NCBI GenBank assembly: GCA_030427205.1
Contig: JAUHXC010000006.1
Span: 240,936-304,935, forward strand
DNA: 64,000 nucleotides
DNA from: a bacterium
GTDB lineage: Bacteria > Myxococcota_A > Bradymonadia > UBA7976 > UBA1532
Direction of reading: 5' to 3'
A program made the position numbers and the translations under genes. Shown in pieces: positions 7,850 to 19,893 of the stretch; position 1 is the stretch's first letter, and each line of letters starts with the position of its first letter. The notes under the pieces were generated by a model. That model did no database searches, was not told the origin of the DNA, and saw only the letters and a program-made list of their open reading frames with translations.

Positions 7850-8686
7850 ATGCAGGTCAAGTTCTGGGGCGTTCGCGGCAGCATCGCGGTCAGCGGCGAG
7901 CGATTCGCCCGCACCGGCGGCAATACCACCTGCCTCGAGGTCGAGCACGACGGCCATCGGCTCATCCTCGACGGCGGCACCGGCCTGCGCGCGCTCGGCG
8001 AGCAGTGGGGCTTCCGTCCGCTGCGCGCCACCGTGCTCTTCACCCACCTGCACTGGGATCACATCCAGGGCGTGCCGTTCTTCACGCCGGCCTTCCACCC
8101 CGAGAGCGAGCTGGTCTTCGCCGCCGCCGATCGCGGCGGGCACTCGATCCGCGAGACGCTGGCCCTGCAGATGCGGCCGCCGCAGTTCCCCATCGGGCTC
8201 GAAGCGCTGGTCGGCGCCCGCGACTTCGTCGACCTCGACCTGCGCAGCTCGCCGGTCGCCTCGGTCTTCGAAGAGGGCCCCTTCCGGGTCACGCCGCTCG
8301 AGCAGGATCACCCCGACGGCGTCGTCGTCTACCGGGTCGAGGCGGGCGGCCGCAGCCTGGTCTTCGCCACCGATACCGAGCACGGCGGGGTGCGCATCGA
8401 CCGCTCGCTGGTCGACCTCGCCGAAGGCTGCGACCTGCTGGTGCACGACGCGCAATACACCGACGCCGAGTACCGCGGAGACGGCGGCCCGCCGCGCAAG
8501 GGCTGGGGCCACAGCACCTGGCGCGAGGCGGTCGAGGTCGCCCGCCGCGCCGCCGTCGGCCGGCTGGGGCTCTTCCACCACGACCCGACCCGGGCCGACG
8601 CCGCCGTCGAGGCCATCGAGATCGAAGCCCGCGCGCTCTACCCCGCCACCTTCGCCGCCCGGGAGGGTATGGCGGTGGCGCTTTGA
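7850..8686 (+). CDS. MBL-fold metallohydrolase (YycJ/PhnP group)
   Basis: The 278-residue protein starts with MQVKFWGVRGSIA, typical of a stand-alone metallo-beta-lactamase-fold group. It carries the metal motif THLHWDH (H66, H68, D70, H71), then ATDTEHG, VHDAQYT and the distal FHHDP. The start follows a strong GAGGAGGA. Members are thought to act on phosphodiester substrates such as cyclic nucleotides, which I cannot determine here. A sigma-54 activator gene follows 74 bp downstream in the same direction. The 293-bp gap upstream (7557-7849) holds nothing I can name. Confidence 0.8.
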   Translation: MQVKFWGVRGSIAVSGERFARTGGNTTCLEVEHDGHRLILDGGTGLRALGEQWGFRPLRATVLFTHLHWDHIQGVPFFTPAFHPESELVFAAADRGGHSIRETLALQMRPPQFPIGLEALVGARDFVDLDLRSSPVASVFEEGPFRVTPLEQDHPDGVVVYRVEAGGRSLVFATDTEHGGVRIDRSLVDLAEGCDLLVHDAQYTDAEYRGDGGPPRKGWGHSTWREAVEVARRAAVGRLGLFHHDPTRADAAVEAIEIEARALYPATFAAREGMAVAL

Positions 8687-8760
8687 CCACCGCGGCCCCG
8701 CGGGAGTACGCTGCCGCCGTGGTCGCCCGTGCGCTGTCCGCCGGGCCCGTGGGGGAGGCG

Positions 8761-10239
<1,479 letters not shown>

Positions 10240-10435
10240 TGCACCCGCGCGCGCTCCGCTTGGGACGACGCCGTCCTCCTGACACCGACATCGGCCCACA
10301 TCTGCCGGGCGAGACCGCTGGCAGTCGGCGGCGCCGTCTGCTGGCAGAGGTGAAGTGCGTCTGCTGAACCGGTCGTTTTTTTCGACGAGAGTCCGAATAG
10401 TTGGGCGAATCGCGAAAAAATCTCCGGCTGCGCCA

Positions 10436-10463
10436 TTGACACCCCCGAGCCAGTGCTTAACCG
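10436..10463 (+). promoter_or_regulatory. Probable groESL promoter
   Basis: A perfect -35 hexamer TTGACA at 10436-10441 is followed, with a 16-base spacer, by TAACCG (10458-10463), a poor -10. The strong -35 plus weak -10 just before an inverted repeat fits a regulated sigma-A promoter. I do not see a sigma-32-type CCCAT box at the right distance. Confidence 0.45.
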
Positions 10464-10483
10464 TACCGCCGCCGCGCGGTACG
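10462..10483. promoter_or_regulatory. Perfect inverted repeat, candidate groESL operator
   Basis: CGTACCGC at 10462-10469 and GCGGTACG at 10476-10483 form an 8-bp perfect inverted repeat with a 6-bp GC spacer, placed directly at the expected transcription start. This is not the HrcA/CIRCE consensus (TTAGCACTC-N9-GAGTGCTAA). Only a CIRCE-like half (CAGTGCTTAA) precedes it. Confidence 0.45.
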
Positions 10484-10507
10484 AGCCGCGCTTCCCGACA
10501 CGACCTT

Positions 10508-10543
10508 TTCTCACCACGGCGTCGCGACGCGGCGCCGTGAGAA
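10508..10543 (+). promoter_or_regulatory. Leader hairpin before groES
   Basis: TTCTCAC (10508-10514) pairs with GTGAGAA (10537-10543). Nested inside is the 12-bp palindrome GCGTCGCGACGC (10519-10530). The outer arm ends six bases before the GAGGAG ribosome-binding site (10549-10554). As RNA this could be a thermosensitive or stabilising leader; as DNA, a second operator. Confidence 0.4.
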
Positions 10544-10558
10544 CACGCGAGGAGCTCC

Positions 10559-12497
<1,939 letters not shown>

Positions 12498-12551
12498 TCG
12501 GGCGCTGCCTCGTGCAGTCTGCGCCGGCCGCCTCGTGCGGTCCGGCGCGGT

Positions 12552-12584
12552 GAAGACCCCGGCCTCGGCCGGGGTTCTTCATTT
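12552..12584 (+). terminator. Rho-independent terminator after groEL
   Basis: The stem ACCCCGGC / GCCGGGGT (12556-12575, CTCG loop) is extended by outer GAAG/CTTC pairing with a bulge (12552-12580), then TTCTTCATTT. It lies 55 bp after the groEL stop and just before the end of the convergent PilZ gene, so it may serve both strands. Confidence 0.75.
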
Positions 12585-12611
12585 CGAAGGGCGTGTCGAC
12601 CGGCGCCGTGC

Positions 12612-13277
12612 CTACTCGAAGAGCGCGCCGAAGGGGTCGGCGTCGGCGTGCAGCGGGCTACGCTCCAGACCTTCGAGGATGAGGTGGATCCACAGCAGCA
12701 GGTCTTCGTCGGTGCGCGGCCGCGCCTTGAGGGCGACGCCATCGGAGCGGCGGTCGACCACCGTCAGATCGAGCTCGATGCGCGCCCCGTCGTCGAGATA
12801 GACCGCGCCGTCGAGCGCCGCCCCGAATCGGGCCCATGGGCCATCGGGCTGCACCCGCAGGCCGTACAGCGATACATCGGCCGTCTCGAGCACTTGATCG
12901 TCGATGCGCACCGGCAACTGCGTCGGGACCCGCGGGTGCCGCCGCAGGTTGCGCGGCTCGGCCAGGACCTCGACCAGATGATGGGCCATGCGGTCGGGAG
13001 CCTCGGGCACCAGGCGCAAGACGCCGTCGGGCAGCTCGATCTCGGCTGGCGCGATGCCGATGACCGGCACCAACGCCCGCGCGCTGTCGGCCAGCACCGA
13101 CCGGCCCACGGTGCTGCGGGCATCGACCACGACCACACCCACGCCGTCGTAGAGTTCGAAGGCGGCGTCGGGCAGCCGCGCCTCTTCGGTGCGCCGCAGC
13201 TCGACCCCCCGCTCGTCGAGGGCCGCGTCGAGCCCCGAGAGCCCGCCGCTCTCGGCCACGAGCCAGACGATGCTCAT
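12612..13277 (-). CDS. PilZ-domain protein with N-terminal receiver-like segment
   Basis: This 221-residue product ends the barrel-HEAT-ATPase operon; its ATG overlaps the stop of the large ATPase (13274-13277). The first 105 residues (MSIVWLVAES..., VVVVDARS, PVIGIAP) look like a Rossmann or degenerate receiver fold. Residues 109-200 form a PilZ domain with NLRRHPRVPTQLPVRI (arginine motif) and TADVSLYGLRV (DxSxxG). Both c-di-GMP motifs look intact, so the protein could tie the operon to c-di-GMP. The partner would be the ATPase by position; this is inference. Confidence 0.75.
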   Translation of the reverse strand: MSIVWLVAESGGLSGLDAALDERGVELRRTEEARLPDAAFELYDGVGVVVVDARSTVGRSVLADSARALVPVIGIAPAEIELPDGVLRLVPEAPDRMAHHLVEVLAEPRNLRRHPRVPTQLPVRIDDQVLETADVSLYGLRVQPDGPWARFGAALDGAVYLDDGARIELDLTVVDRRSDGVALKARPRTDEDLLLWIHLILEGLERSPLHADADPFGALFE

Positions 13278-16200
13278 CGCCCCCTCCGCGCGCCAGGGGC
13301 CGGCCAGCCCAGTCGACCCAGTCCCCCCTGCATGAGCGCCCGCCGCGCGTCCTGATGGGCGGCCTCGACGTGCTGCGCGATGGCCTCGGGCGCCTCGCCG
13401 AGCAGCGGGGCGTAGGTCGTATCGTGGCGGGCGACGATGACGCCGCCGCGATAGACCGCCTGAGAGACCTTCGGCGCGGCCGGCGCCCGGTCGAGAGTCT
13501 GCAACTGCAACCGGCCGTCCGGCGTCTCGAGAACCTCCGCGAAGCCCAGCACCGGGTGTCCCGGCGGATCGGGCAGGGGCCCGGTCGGCGGAGGCGGCGT
13601 CGATGGCTTCGCCGCCGGCTGACTCTCGGGGGCGCGGGCCAGCTCGGTCTGACCCCACGGATCATCGTCCCAGGGCTCGTCGCGCCAGGGGTCGGCGGCC
13701 TCGGCCTCGGCCATGTCGTGGGTCGCCGCGAGCGCGTCGAGCATGTCGCGGGTGAAGCCGGGCAGGCGCTCTCCGGTCCAGCGCGCCGACGGCGCGCGCG
13801 GCGCGTCGGCCACGTCGGGATCGACGCCCCGGACGCCGGCTCGCCCCAGAGCCTCGCGGATGCTGCTCGGCGGCGCGTCGGCCCGGTGGGGCTGCGGTTC
13901 GGCGATATGCGCGAGTGACGGTGCGTCGAGCGCCGCGGCGTCGTGCAGCGAGCCGACCGACTCCAGCGCCTCATCGTTCGTCGCCGGGCGCTGGGGGCGC
14001 TCGGGCAGCTCGTCGAGCGCCTCGACGTCAAACGCCGATACGCTCTCTTCGACCTCGCCGCCGAGCAGCGCATCCAGCGCTGCGCGTCCGGCGGGCAGGT
14101 CATCCGGCTGAGCCGAGCCGGGGATCACGCCGCCCGGCGGGCTTCCGAGAGCGCCCAGATCATCGAGGCCGTCGAGGTCGTCGAGGCTGCCGAACGCATC
14201 CGGATGTTCCGGATTCAGGTCCTCATCGGGCTCCGCCAGGCCTTCGAGATCGTCGAGGTCATCCAAGCCTTCGAGATCGTCGAGGTCACCCAAGTCTTCG
14301 AGCTCGTCGAGGTCATCCAGGCCTTCGAGCTCGTCGAGGGCATCCAGGTCTTCGAGGTCATCGAGGCCGTCGAATGCGTCCGGCAGATCCGACGCGCCGC
14401 CGCCCACCGGTTCATCGACGCCGTCGAGATCGTCCAGCCCGTCCAGATCATCGATCTCGGCCAGGTCATCGAGGCTATCGAGCCCATCGAGATCGTCCAG
14501 GCCATCGAGAGCACCGAGCCCGTCGTCGCGGGGCGGCGGCCGCGTATCCAGGGCCGGTTGCTCCGCGCGCTCGAAGCTGTCGAGTTCGTCGAGGTCGTCG
14601 AGGTCGTCGAACGCCTCCCCCAATGCACCGAGGTCATCGAATGCGTCGAGGTCATCGCCCAGGGCCTCGAGATCATCCAGGTCGCCGAGGGCGTCCCCGT
14701 CGCCGTCGAACACCTCCAGATCGTCCAAATCGTCGCCGTCACCTGAACCCGCGATGGCGTCGAGCCCCTCGATGTCGTCCAGCGCGTCGAGATCGTCGAG
14801 ATCGTCCAGCCCGTCGAGGTCGTCGAGGCCGTCGAGGTCGTCCAGCCCGCCGGCTTCGGTTCGGTGGCCTCGGCTGTCGTGAGCGTCCTCGCTCGCAGGC
14901 TGTCGCCCCGTGCTCACTCGGCCGGGTGTATCCGCCGGGTGCGCGCCTGCGTCGAGCGGGGCCTCGGACCGCGCGGTCTGTCCGTCGCTTGCCTCGCCGG
15001 AGGCGTCGAGGTCGTCGAGGTCGGCAAGGTCGTGCAGATCGTCCAGGTCATCCAACCCGTCGAGGTCGTCGAGGTCATCGAGGTCATCGAGGCCATCCAG
15101 TGGGCCCGCTTCGCCCAGGCCATCCAGCGCCTCAGCCCCATCCAGCGCGTCGAATACGCCTGCTGCGTCTTCGAGATCGCTCGGATCATCAACGGCTGCC
15201 TGCCCCGACGCCACGTCTGATGCTGCCGGGCCGTCGAGGCCATCGAGATCATCGAGGCCATCGAGATCGTCGAGGCCATCGAGATCGTCGAGGCCATCGA
15301 GATCGTCGAGGCCATCGAGGTCAGCCAACGCGTGGAACTCCAGCGCATCGCCCTCGGGCGCGGGATCCGCGTCGGCGCGTGCGGCGGGCAACGGCGCTGG
15401 CTGTGAGGCGTCGTATCCTGCGTCTGGTCGAGCGTCGTCGGTGTGCCGCGTCTCGGACGCGTCGAATGCGTCGAGGCCATCGAGGCCATCGAGCCCGCTG
15501 AGACCTTCCCAGCTCTCCTCGGCGCCGAAGGCTGGGAACGCGCCGTCGTCCGGATCAACCAACGCGGGCGGCGCGACATCGAGGGCTGGCGGGCGCAGAT
15601 CGCCCTCGCCGGGCACCGCACGCTCACCGCCGACCCCGGCGTCATCGATGCCCGCGAGGTCATCGAACCCATCGGCGCCTTCGAGATCGTCGAGCCCGTC
15701 GACGTCCCCCAGGTCATCGAGGCCGTCGAGATCCTCCAGGTCATCGAGGCCGTCGAGGCCCTCCAGATCGTCGAGGCCCTCCAGATCGTCGAGGCCCTCC
15801 AGATCGTCGAGGCCCTCCAGATCGTCGAGCCCGTCCAGATCGGCCGACCCGCCCTGGGCCCGCCGCTCGATGGCCGGAACCTCGGGGCCGTCGACCATCG
15901 AGATCGCATCCAGCTCAGCCTCATCCTCCGGATCGAGATCGTCGAAGAGCGACATCGAGATGTCGAGGCCATCGGAGACCCCGCCGACCACGCCGACTGC
16001 CTCCAGCGCATCCGACGCTTTGCTCTCGGGCGGCGCGACCAGGGCATCCCAGGCCTCACCGGTGGCCGGCGCCCGGCCCAGCTGCAGCTCAGCCATCGAC
16101 GACAGCGCGGGAAACGGCCCGCTCGTGGCCAGATCCAACGGCGACGGGCCGGGCAGCGCCACCTCGGGCGGCGCGTCATCCAGCGGATCGTCGATGATGC

Positions 16201-17683
16201 CCAGCGGCGGGTCGATCACCATCGGCTCGACCGACTCCAGCGGACCGACCGCTTCGAGCCGATCGTCGAACATCGAGCGGGAGACGGGGGGCGACGCGAC
16301 GTAGACCGGCTCCTGGGGGACCCGCGGCTCGATGGCGACGGCGCGCGCGATCGGCGAGCCGGCGCGCTCGCCAGACTCGGATACGGTGGACCTTCCTCCG
16401 CGGTCGCCGTCGTCGTCGAACGGCGTCGGCGCGGCCTCGCCCGAGTCATCGACGAAGTCGAACGGGCTCGGCTCCGGGGCCCCGTCGTTCGAACCGTCCA
16501 CGAAGCCGAACGGGTTCGGCTCGCCCGCCATCGCGTTGACCCGGGCCAACGTCTGATCGGCGCGCGGGGAAGACGGGTCCCTGTCGTCGGACGTCGAGTC
16601 TTCCTCCAGCGGACTGGGGATCGGTCGAGCCCGGTGAACGGGCGCGCGCGCCTCGGGCGGTGGCGTGAGACGGCTGCCGGGGTAGGGCGCCATCGCCGGC
16701 ACGGTATCGCCGTGATCGCCCGGCGGACTCACCGTCGGCGCGCGCTGCGGCTGGTCGATGAGCAGATCGGGGCGTGGCCGCGGCTCGCGGGACTCGATGC
16801 GGTCGACGAGGGCCCGCACCGCGCGGGCCAGCGGCCCGTCGGGCGCCTCGTGCAGCACGGGGCGCATGCGACGCACCGCCTTGCGGGCCGCGGGGTCATC
16901 GGGCAACCAGCCCGCGTCTTCCGGGCGCAGGTCGAGGTAGCGTTGGCAGACGACCGCCAGCGCGCCGCTCACCCGGCGCTGGGCGCGCGCGTCGGCCATG
17001 TTGACCACCAGCCGCGGATCGAGCTCGTCGAGCAGGCTGCGGGCCTCGTCGGCCACCGCCCGATCATGCTGCTCGAACACCGTCAGCAAGTGCGCCATCG
17101 AGTCGATGCGCTCCTCGCCGCGGGGCTGGATCGCCCGCTCCAGCACCGGCTGAACCCACTCATGTCGCGTCAGGCCCAGCTCGAGCCGGCGGAAGACCGC
17201 CGCCTTGACGAAGCCGTAGGCGTTCTGGATCGACGTGGGCTCGGGGCTCGTCACCAGCAGCCGGTGCCCGGCGAGGTTGAAGAAGTCGAGGGTGTTGTAG
17301 TGGGTGCCGGCGCCTAGATCGATGAGCAGCACGTCGGCGTCGAGGCCGAGCATGCCCTCGATCAAGCGTCGGCGATCCGCCGGGCGGGGATGCGCCGCGC
17401 GCAGGATCGCCGCCGCGCCGCTGACCAGCCGCAAGCCGTCGACGTCCGTCGGCACGCAATACGGCTCGAGATCGGTCTGCCGGTCGGCGAAGAAGTCGCC
17501 GAGGGTGCGCGGCGGGTGCAACAGGCCCAGCAGGGTATGCAGGTTGGCCGCGCCCAGATCGGCGTCGAGCACCACCACCCGCCGCCCGCGGCGGGCGATC
17601 TCGGCGGCGGTCGCCGCGCAGACCAGCGACTTGCCGACCCCGCCCTTGCCCCCACCGAAGGCCCACAGGGTCGGCTGACTCAT
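13274..17683 (-). CDS. FlhG/MinD-like ATPase with about 600-residue LDDL repeat region
   Basis: This 1469-residue protein is built in four parts. (1) Residues 1-270 are a MinD/FlhG-type ATPase: deviant Walker A GGKGGVGKS with K13 and K18, DADLGAANLHTLLG (40-53), Walker B DVLLIDLGAG and the FlhG-like SPEPTSIQNAYGFVKAA. (2) About 270-590 is a Pro/Asp/Ser-rich linker with the near-repeats PNPFGFVDGS / PSPFDFVDDS. (3) About 590-1190 is dominated by Leu-Asp-Asp-Leu-(Asp/Glu)-Gly units. (4) After a linker, residues 1380-1469 form a compact C-terminal domain (GFAEVLETPDGRLQL, QAVYRGGVIVARHD, IAQHVEAAH). FlhG relatives are usually near 300 residues. The acidic repeat could bind calcium, phase-separate or act as a multivalent scaffold. 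The gene overlaps its neighbours by ATGA on both sides. ATPase type is well supported; function unknown. Confidence 0.85.
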   Translation of the reverse strand: MSQPTLWAFGGGKGGVGKSLVCAATAAEIARRGRRVVVLDADLGAANLHTLLGLLHPPRTLGDFFADRQTDLEPYCVPTDVDGLRLVSGAAAILRAAHPRPADRRRLIEGMLGLDADVLLIDLGAGTHYNTLDFFNLAGHRLLVTSPEPTSIQNAYGFVKAAVFRRLELGLTRHEWVQPVLERAIQPRGEERIDSMAHLLTVFEQHDRAVADEARSLLDELDPRLVVNMADARAQRRVSGALAVVCQRYLDLRPEDAGWLPDDPAARKAVRRMRPVLHEAPDGPLARAVRALVDRIESREPRPRPDLLIDQPQRAPTVSPPGDHGDTVPAMAPYPGSRLTPPPEARAPVHRARPIPSPLEEDSTSDDRDPSSPRADQTLARVNAMAGEPNPFGFVDGSNDGAPEPSPFDFVDDSGEAAPTPFDDDGDRGGRSTVSESGERAGSPIARAVAIEPRVPQEPVYVASPPVSRSMFDDRLEAVGPLESVEPMVIDPPLGIIDDPLDDAPPEVALPGPSPLDLATSGPFPALSSMAELQLGRAPATGEAWDALVAPPESKASDALEAVGVVGGVSDGLDISMSLFDDLDPEDEAELDAISMVDGPEVPAIERRAQGGSADLDGLDDLEGLDDLEGLDDLEGLDDLEGLDGLDDLEDLDGLDDLGDVDGLDDLEGADGFDDLAGIDDAGVGGERAVPGEGDLRPPALDVAPPALVDPDDGAFPAFGAEESWEGLSGLDGLDGLDAFDASETRHTDDARPDAGYDASQPAPLPAARADADPAPEGDALEFHALADLDGLDDLDGLDDLDGLDDLDGLDDLDGLDGPAASDVASGQAAVDDPSDLEDAAGVFDALDGAEALDGLGEAGPLDGLDDLDDLDDLDGLDDLDDLHDLADLDDLDASGEASDGQTARSEAPLDAGAHPADTPGRVSTGRQPASEDAHDSRGHRTEAGGLDDLDGLDDLDGLDDLDDLDALDDIEGLDAIAGSGDGDDLDDLEVFDGDGDALGDLDDLEALGDDLDAFDDLGALGEAFDDLDDLDELDSFERAEQPALDTRPPPRDDGLGALDGLDDLDGLDSLDDLAEIDDLDGLDDLDGVDEPVGGGASDLPDAFDGLDDLEDLDALDELEGLDDLDELEDLGDLDDLEGLDDLDDLEGLAEPDEDLNPEHPDAFGSLDDLDGLDDLGALGSPPGGVIPGSAQPDDLPAGRAALDALLGGEVEESVSAFDVEALDELPERPQRPATNDEALESVGSLHDAAALDAPSLAHIAEPQPHRADAPPSSIREALGRAGVRGVDPDVADAPRAPSARWTGERLPGFTRDMLDALAATHDMAEAEAADPWRDEPWDDDPWGQTELARAPESQPAAKPSTPPPPTGPLPDPPGHPVLGFAEVLETPDGRLQLQTLDRAPAAPKVSQAVYRGGVIVARHDTTYAPLLGEAPEAIAQHVEAAHQDARRALMQGGLGRLGWPAPGARRGR
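14200..15850. repeat. DNA repeat tract coding for the LDDL region
   Basis: The tract is built from degenerate 9- and 18-bp units. Two arrays are almost perfect: an 18-bp unit (gaggccatcgagatcgtc) repeated between about 15236 and 15320, and a related unit (gaggccctccagatcgtc) between about 15754 and 15830. Elsewhere the units have drifted. The periodicity keeps other frames and the opposite strand free of stops. Near-identical arrays imply recent slippage or unequal exchange, so the copy number may vary between strains. Confidence 0.8.
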
Positions 17684-19104
17684 CGGGCCCCGCCGTCGGC
17701 TGTATCATCCGGCCCGGCCGCGCCGCCATCGCCCGCGCCGCCATCGGACCCGGCGGCCTCCTTCTGGGCCGCCTCCTGGGCTTTCTGCAGCGCCAGGTTG
17801 CGCTTGATGTGGTTCAGGCGCCCGTCCTTCTCCTTCTTGCGCAGATCCTCCCACATCGTCTTCATGTAGGTCCGGGTCTTGAACTCTTCGGTGTCGTCCT
17901 GCCGCGCGACCAGCCAGGTCAAGAGCTCGGGATGATCCGTCGAGGCCAGCCCGTGCAGCAGCGTCAGCATGTAGTGGCGCTGCGCCACCAGCCGCAGCGT
18001 GCGCCCGCCCTCTTGCACCGGGATGTTCTTCTCGGGACACACGGCGTCGGGGTCCGCCTTCTCGAACGCGCGCTTCAGCGGCGCGTAGGCGTCGAGCTTG
18101 ATCAGATCGCGCAGCCCGTAGGCCGCCGCGCAGCGCACCGCCAACGACGGATCGTCCAGCGCCTTGGCCAGATCGTCGAGCAGCCGCGGATCCTTGAGCT
18201 GGCCCAGGGCCCAGACCACCGCCAGCCGGACCTCCTCATCGTCGCCCGCCGCCGCGTGGATCGCCTTCAGCCGTTCGATGGCCGGCACCTTGAGCAGGCC
18301 CAGCGCCAGCGCCAGCGCCTGCGGCTCGGCCATGGCGTTGGGCTTGTCCGCCAGCGTACGCACCGCCTTGCGGGCCTGCTCGCCGCCGATCTGCCCCAGC
18401 GCGATGAGCCCGGTGAAGGCCAGGGCCTCGCGCTGCTCGATCAGGCCGGCCAGGGTCGCCGCCGCGCCGTCGATCTCCAGCGTACCGGCGACGAACGCCG
18501 CCCGGGCCGCCACGCCCTCGTCAGCGTCGCCGAGGGCCTCGAGCACCACCTTCTCGACCTCGGGGGTGACCCGGAAGTCGAGCCGGGTGGCCAGCATGTT
18601 CATGCCCTCGCGGCGCACCTTGGGGTCGTCGCTGCGCATGTGCACCACCGCCACGCCCGGGTGGGAGTAGCGCGAGAAGAAGCCGCCGGCGAGGTAGTCC
18701 GATAGCAGCACGTGGGCCGCGGCGAAGAAGAGGAAGTACAGCCCGAAGCGGATGCCCGCGTCGCGGCCGGCGGTCGCCAGCTCCAGCTCCTCGTCGTCGA
18801 CCTCTTCGGTCGCCTCGCCCGAGATGCGGGCGTCGAGCTCGGCCATCTCGTCTTTGAGGAACTCGCGGCTGAAGCCGCGGTGGAAGATCAGATCACCCAG
18901 CGCGATGGTGCTGCACAGCCCGGCGATCGCGCCGAGCGCGACCCACAGAGCCACCAGCACGAAGCTGCCGCCCGGTGACCCGGCCGTCGTATCGATATAG
19001 CCGTGGATGAGGTGTCCGGCGCCGTAGAAGACGGCGATGCTGATCACCGCGGTGATCGACCGCTTGGACGCGGTGCCGAACAGGGCGAGGCGGAGGGCGT
19101 GCAC
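17680..19104 (-). CDS. Membrane-anchored HEAT-repeat protein
   Basis: This is a 474-residue protein with GTG start (19104), nine bases after the preceding barrel gene. Hydrophobic segments lie at about 16-36, 48-74 and 117-141, the last two separated by an acidic loop (EVDDEELE). Residues about 160-400 are HEAT-type helical pairs, e.g. VRREGMNMLATRLD, ARAAFVAGTLE, VRLAVVWALGQLKDPRLL and VRCAAAYGLRDL. A charged helix (EEFKTRTYMKTMWEDLRKKEKD) and a Gly/Ala/Asp-rich tail end it. HEAT arrays bind other proteins. Its stop overlaps the ATPase ATG (17680-17683), so it may dock the ATPase at the inner membrane; this is inferred from operon position. Confidence 0.75.
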   Translation of the reverse strand: MHALRLALFGTASKRSITAVISIAVFYGAGHLIHGYIDTTAGSPGGSFVLVALWVALGAIAGLCSTIALGDLIFHRGFSREFLKDEMAELDARISGEATEEVDDEELELATAGRDAGIRFGLYFLFFAAAHVLLSDYLAGGFFSRYSHPGVAVVHMRSDDPKVRREGMNMLATRLDFRVTPEVEKVVLEALGDADEGVAARAAFVAGTLEIDGAAATLAGLIEQREALAFTGLIALGQIGGEQARKAVRTLADKPNAMAEPQALALALGLLKVPAIERLKAIHAAAGDDEEVRLAVVWALGQLKDPRLLDDLAKALDDPSLAVRCAAAYGLRDLIKLDAYAPLKRAFEKADPDAVCPEKNIPVQEGGRTLRLVAQRHYMLTLLHGLASTDHPELLTWLVARQDDTEEFKTRTYMKTMWEDLRKKEKDGRLNHIKRNLALQKAQEAAQKEAAGSDGGAGDGGAAGPDDTADGGAR

Positions 19105-19113
19105 CGGCCCCCG

Positions 19114-19893
19114 TCAGTCGGTCAGCGCAGGTTCCCGGGGGAAGAAGAAACCGAACCCGACGGTCACCGCGAAGTTGTTGCTGATCTCGGTCTCGGCGTT
19201 GTTGTCGCCGTCGGCCTCGGCGTTGGCGATCGAGTTGAGCGCCGAGCTGAAGATGTAGTCGCGCACCTCGATGTTGAGCGCCATCCAGTCGGAGGTGAAG
19301 GCCCGGAAGCCGAGCCCCGCGACCGCCATGGGGCTGCCGCCGTCCAGATCGGACACCTCGCCGGTCAGGCTGGCGAAGCCACCGCCGGCGATGAGGTGCA
19401 GGTCGTAGTTGATGACCGCGCGCCCGAACAGCGCGAACTTGCCGATCAGCGGGGTGTAGACGATCTCGCCCGAGGCCATCAGCTGGATGCTCGAGAAGCC
19501 TTCGGCGCGATCCGAGCGCTTGGAGAGCACCTCTTCGGCCAGGCCGGTATCGAGGGACGTCGCCCCGAAGATCGTCGCCCCGATCGCGAAGGAGTCGGCG
19601 ATGTGATAGCCGAGGTTCGCCCCGAACATCACGTTGCGCTGAAAGGCGTCGTTGAGGGTGAAGCCCACCACCGGCGCGATCTCGAAGCGCCCGCCGCGCA
19701 GCAGCAGCCGCTTGCGGATGGCGTCGCCCTCTTCGAGGCGATCGAGCGCGCTGCGCCGCGGCCCGGCGATATTGGCCGCCAGGGTCGGCGTCGCGGCGAA
19801 GAGCGTCAGGGCAGACAGCAGCCCCAGCGCCAGCCGGAAGATCGAAGCGCGCCCGGTCGGACGCGGATGCGTGCGTTCCACGGGCGGCCTCAT
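19114..19893 (-). CDS. Outer-membrane beta-barrel protein (myxobacterial type), copy 2
   Basis: The ATG at 19893 overlaps the stop of the preceding barrel gene. The 259-residue product has a basic leader, a signal peptide (LALGLLSALTLFAATPTLAA) and then alternating amphipathic strands ending in an aromatic-rich terminus (AVTVGFGFFF). It shares GRFEIAPVVGFTLNDAFQRN and GANLGYHIADSFAIGAT with the upstream gene, so the two are diverged tandem duplicates. The pattern is what I know as the myxobacterial outer-membrane beta-barrel family (OMP_myx). No ligand can be read. Confidence 0.75.
   Translation of the reverse strand: MRPPVERTHPRPTGRASIFRLALGLLSALTLFAATPTLAANIAGPRRSALDRLEEGDAIRKRLLLRGGRFEIAPVVGFTLNDAFQRNVMFGANLGYHIADSFAIGATIFGATSLDTGLAEEVLSKRSDRAEGFSSIQLMASGEIVYTPLIGKFALFGRAVINYDLHLIAGGGFASLTGEVSDLDGGSPMAVAGLGFRAFTSDWMALNIEVRDYIFSSALNSIANAEADGDNNAETEISNNFAVTVGFGFFFPREPALTD

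Larger units (their letters stand above)
10240..10558. other. 319-bp region upstream of groES
   Basis: No gene is seen here. It contains a T-run near 10374-10382 after the sigma-54 activator gene (no convincing stem), the AT-richest stretch of the neighbourhood at about 10380-10425, a TTGACA promoter box, a perfect inverted repeat and a long hairpin close to the groES start, each listed separately. Confidence 0.6.

Noticed and set aside
10450..10483. CIRCE element upstream of groES
   Set aside because: Only one half resembles CIRCE (CAGTGCTTAA); the real inverted repeat has a different sequence and spacing.
15236..15830. CRISPR-like periodicity
   Set aside because: There are no unique spacers; the units are contiguous, coding and in frame with the LDDL protein.
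13915..17317. Long plus-strand reading frames opposite the LDDL gene (e.g. 13915-15501 and 15443-17317)
   Set aside because: They are by-products of the 9/18-bp repeat and GC-rich third positions; their Arg/Val/Glu repeat proteins have no domains, while the minus strand has a clear ATPase and coupled neighbours.
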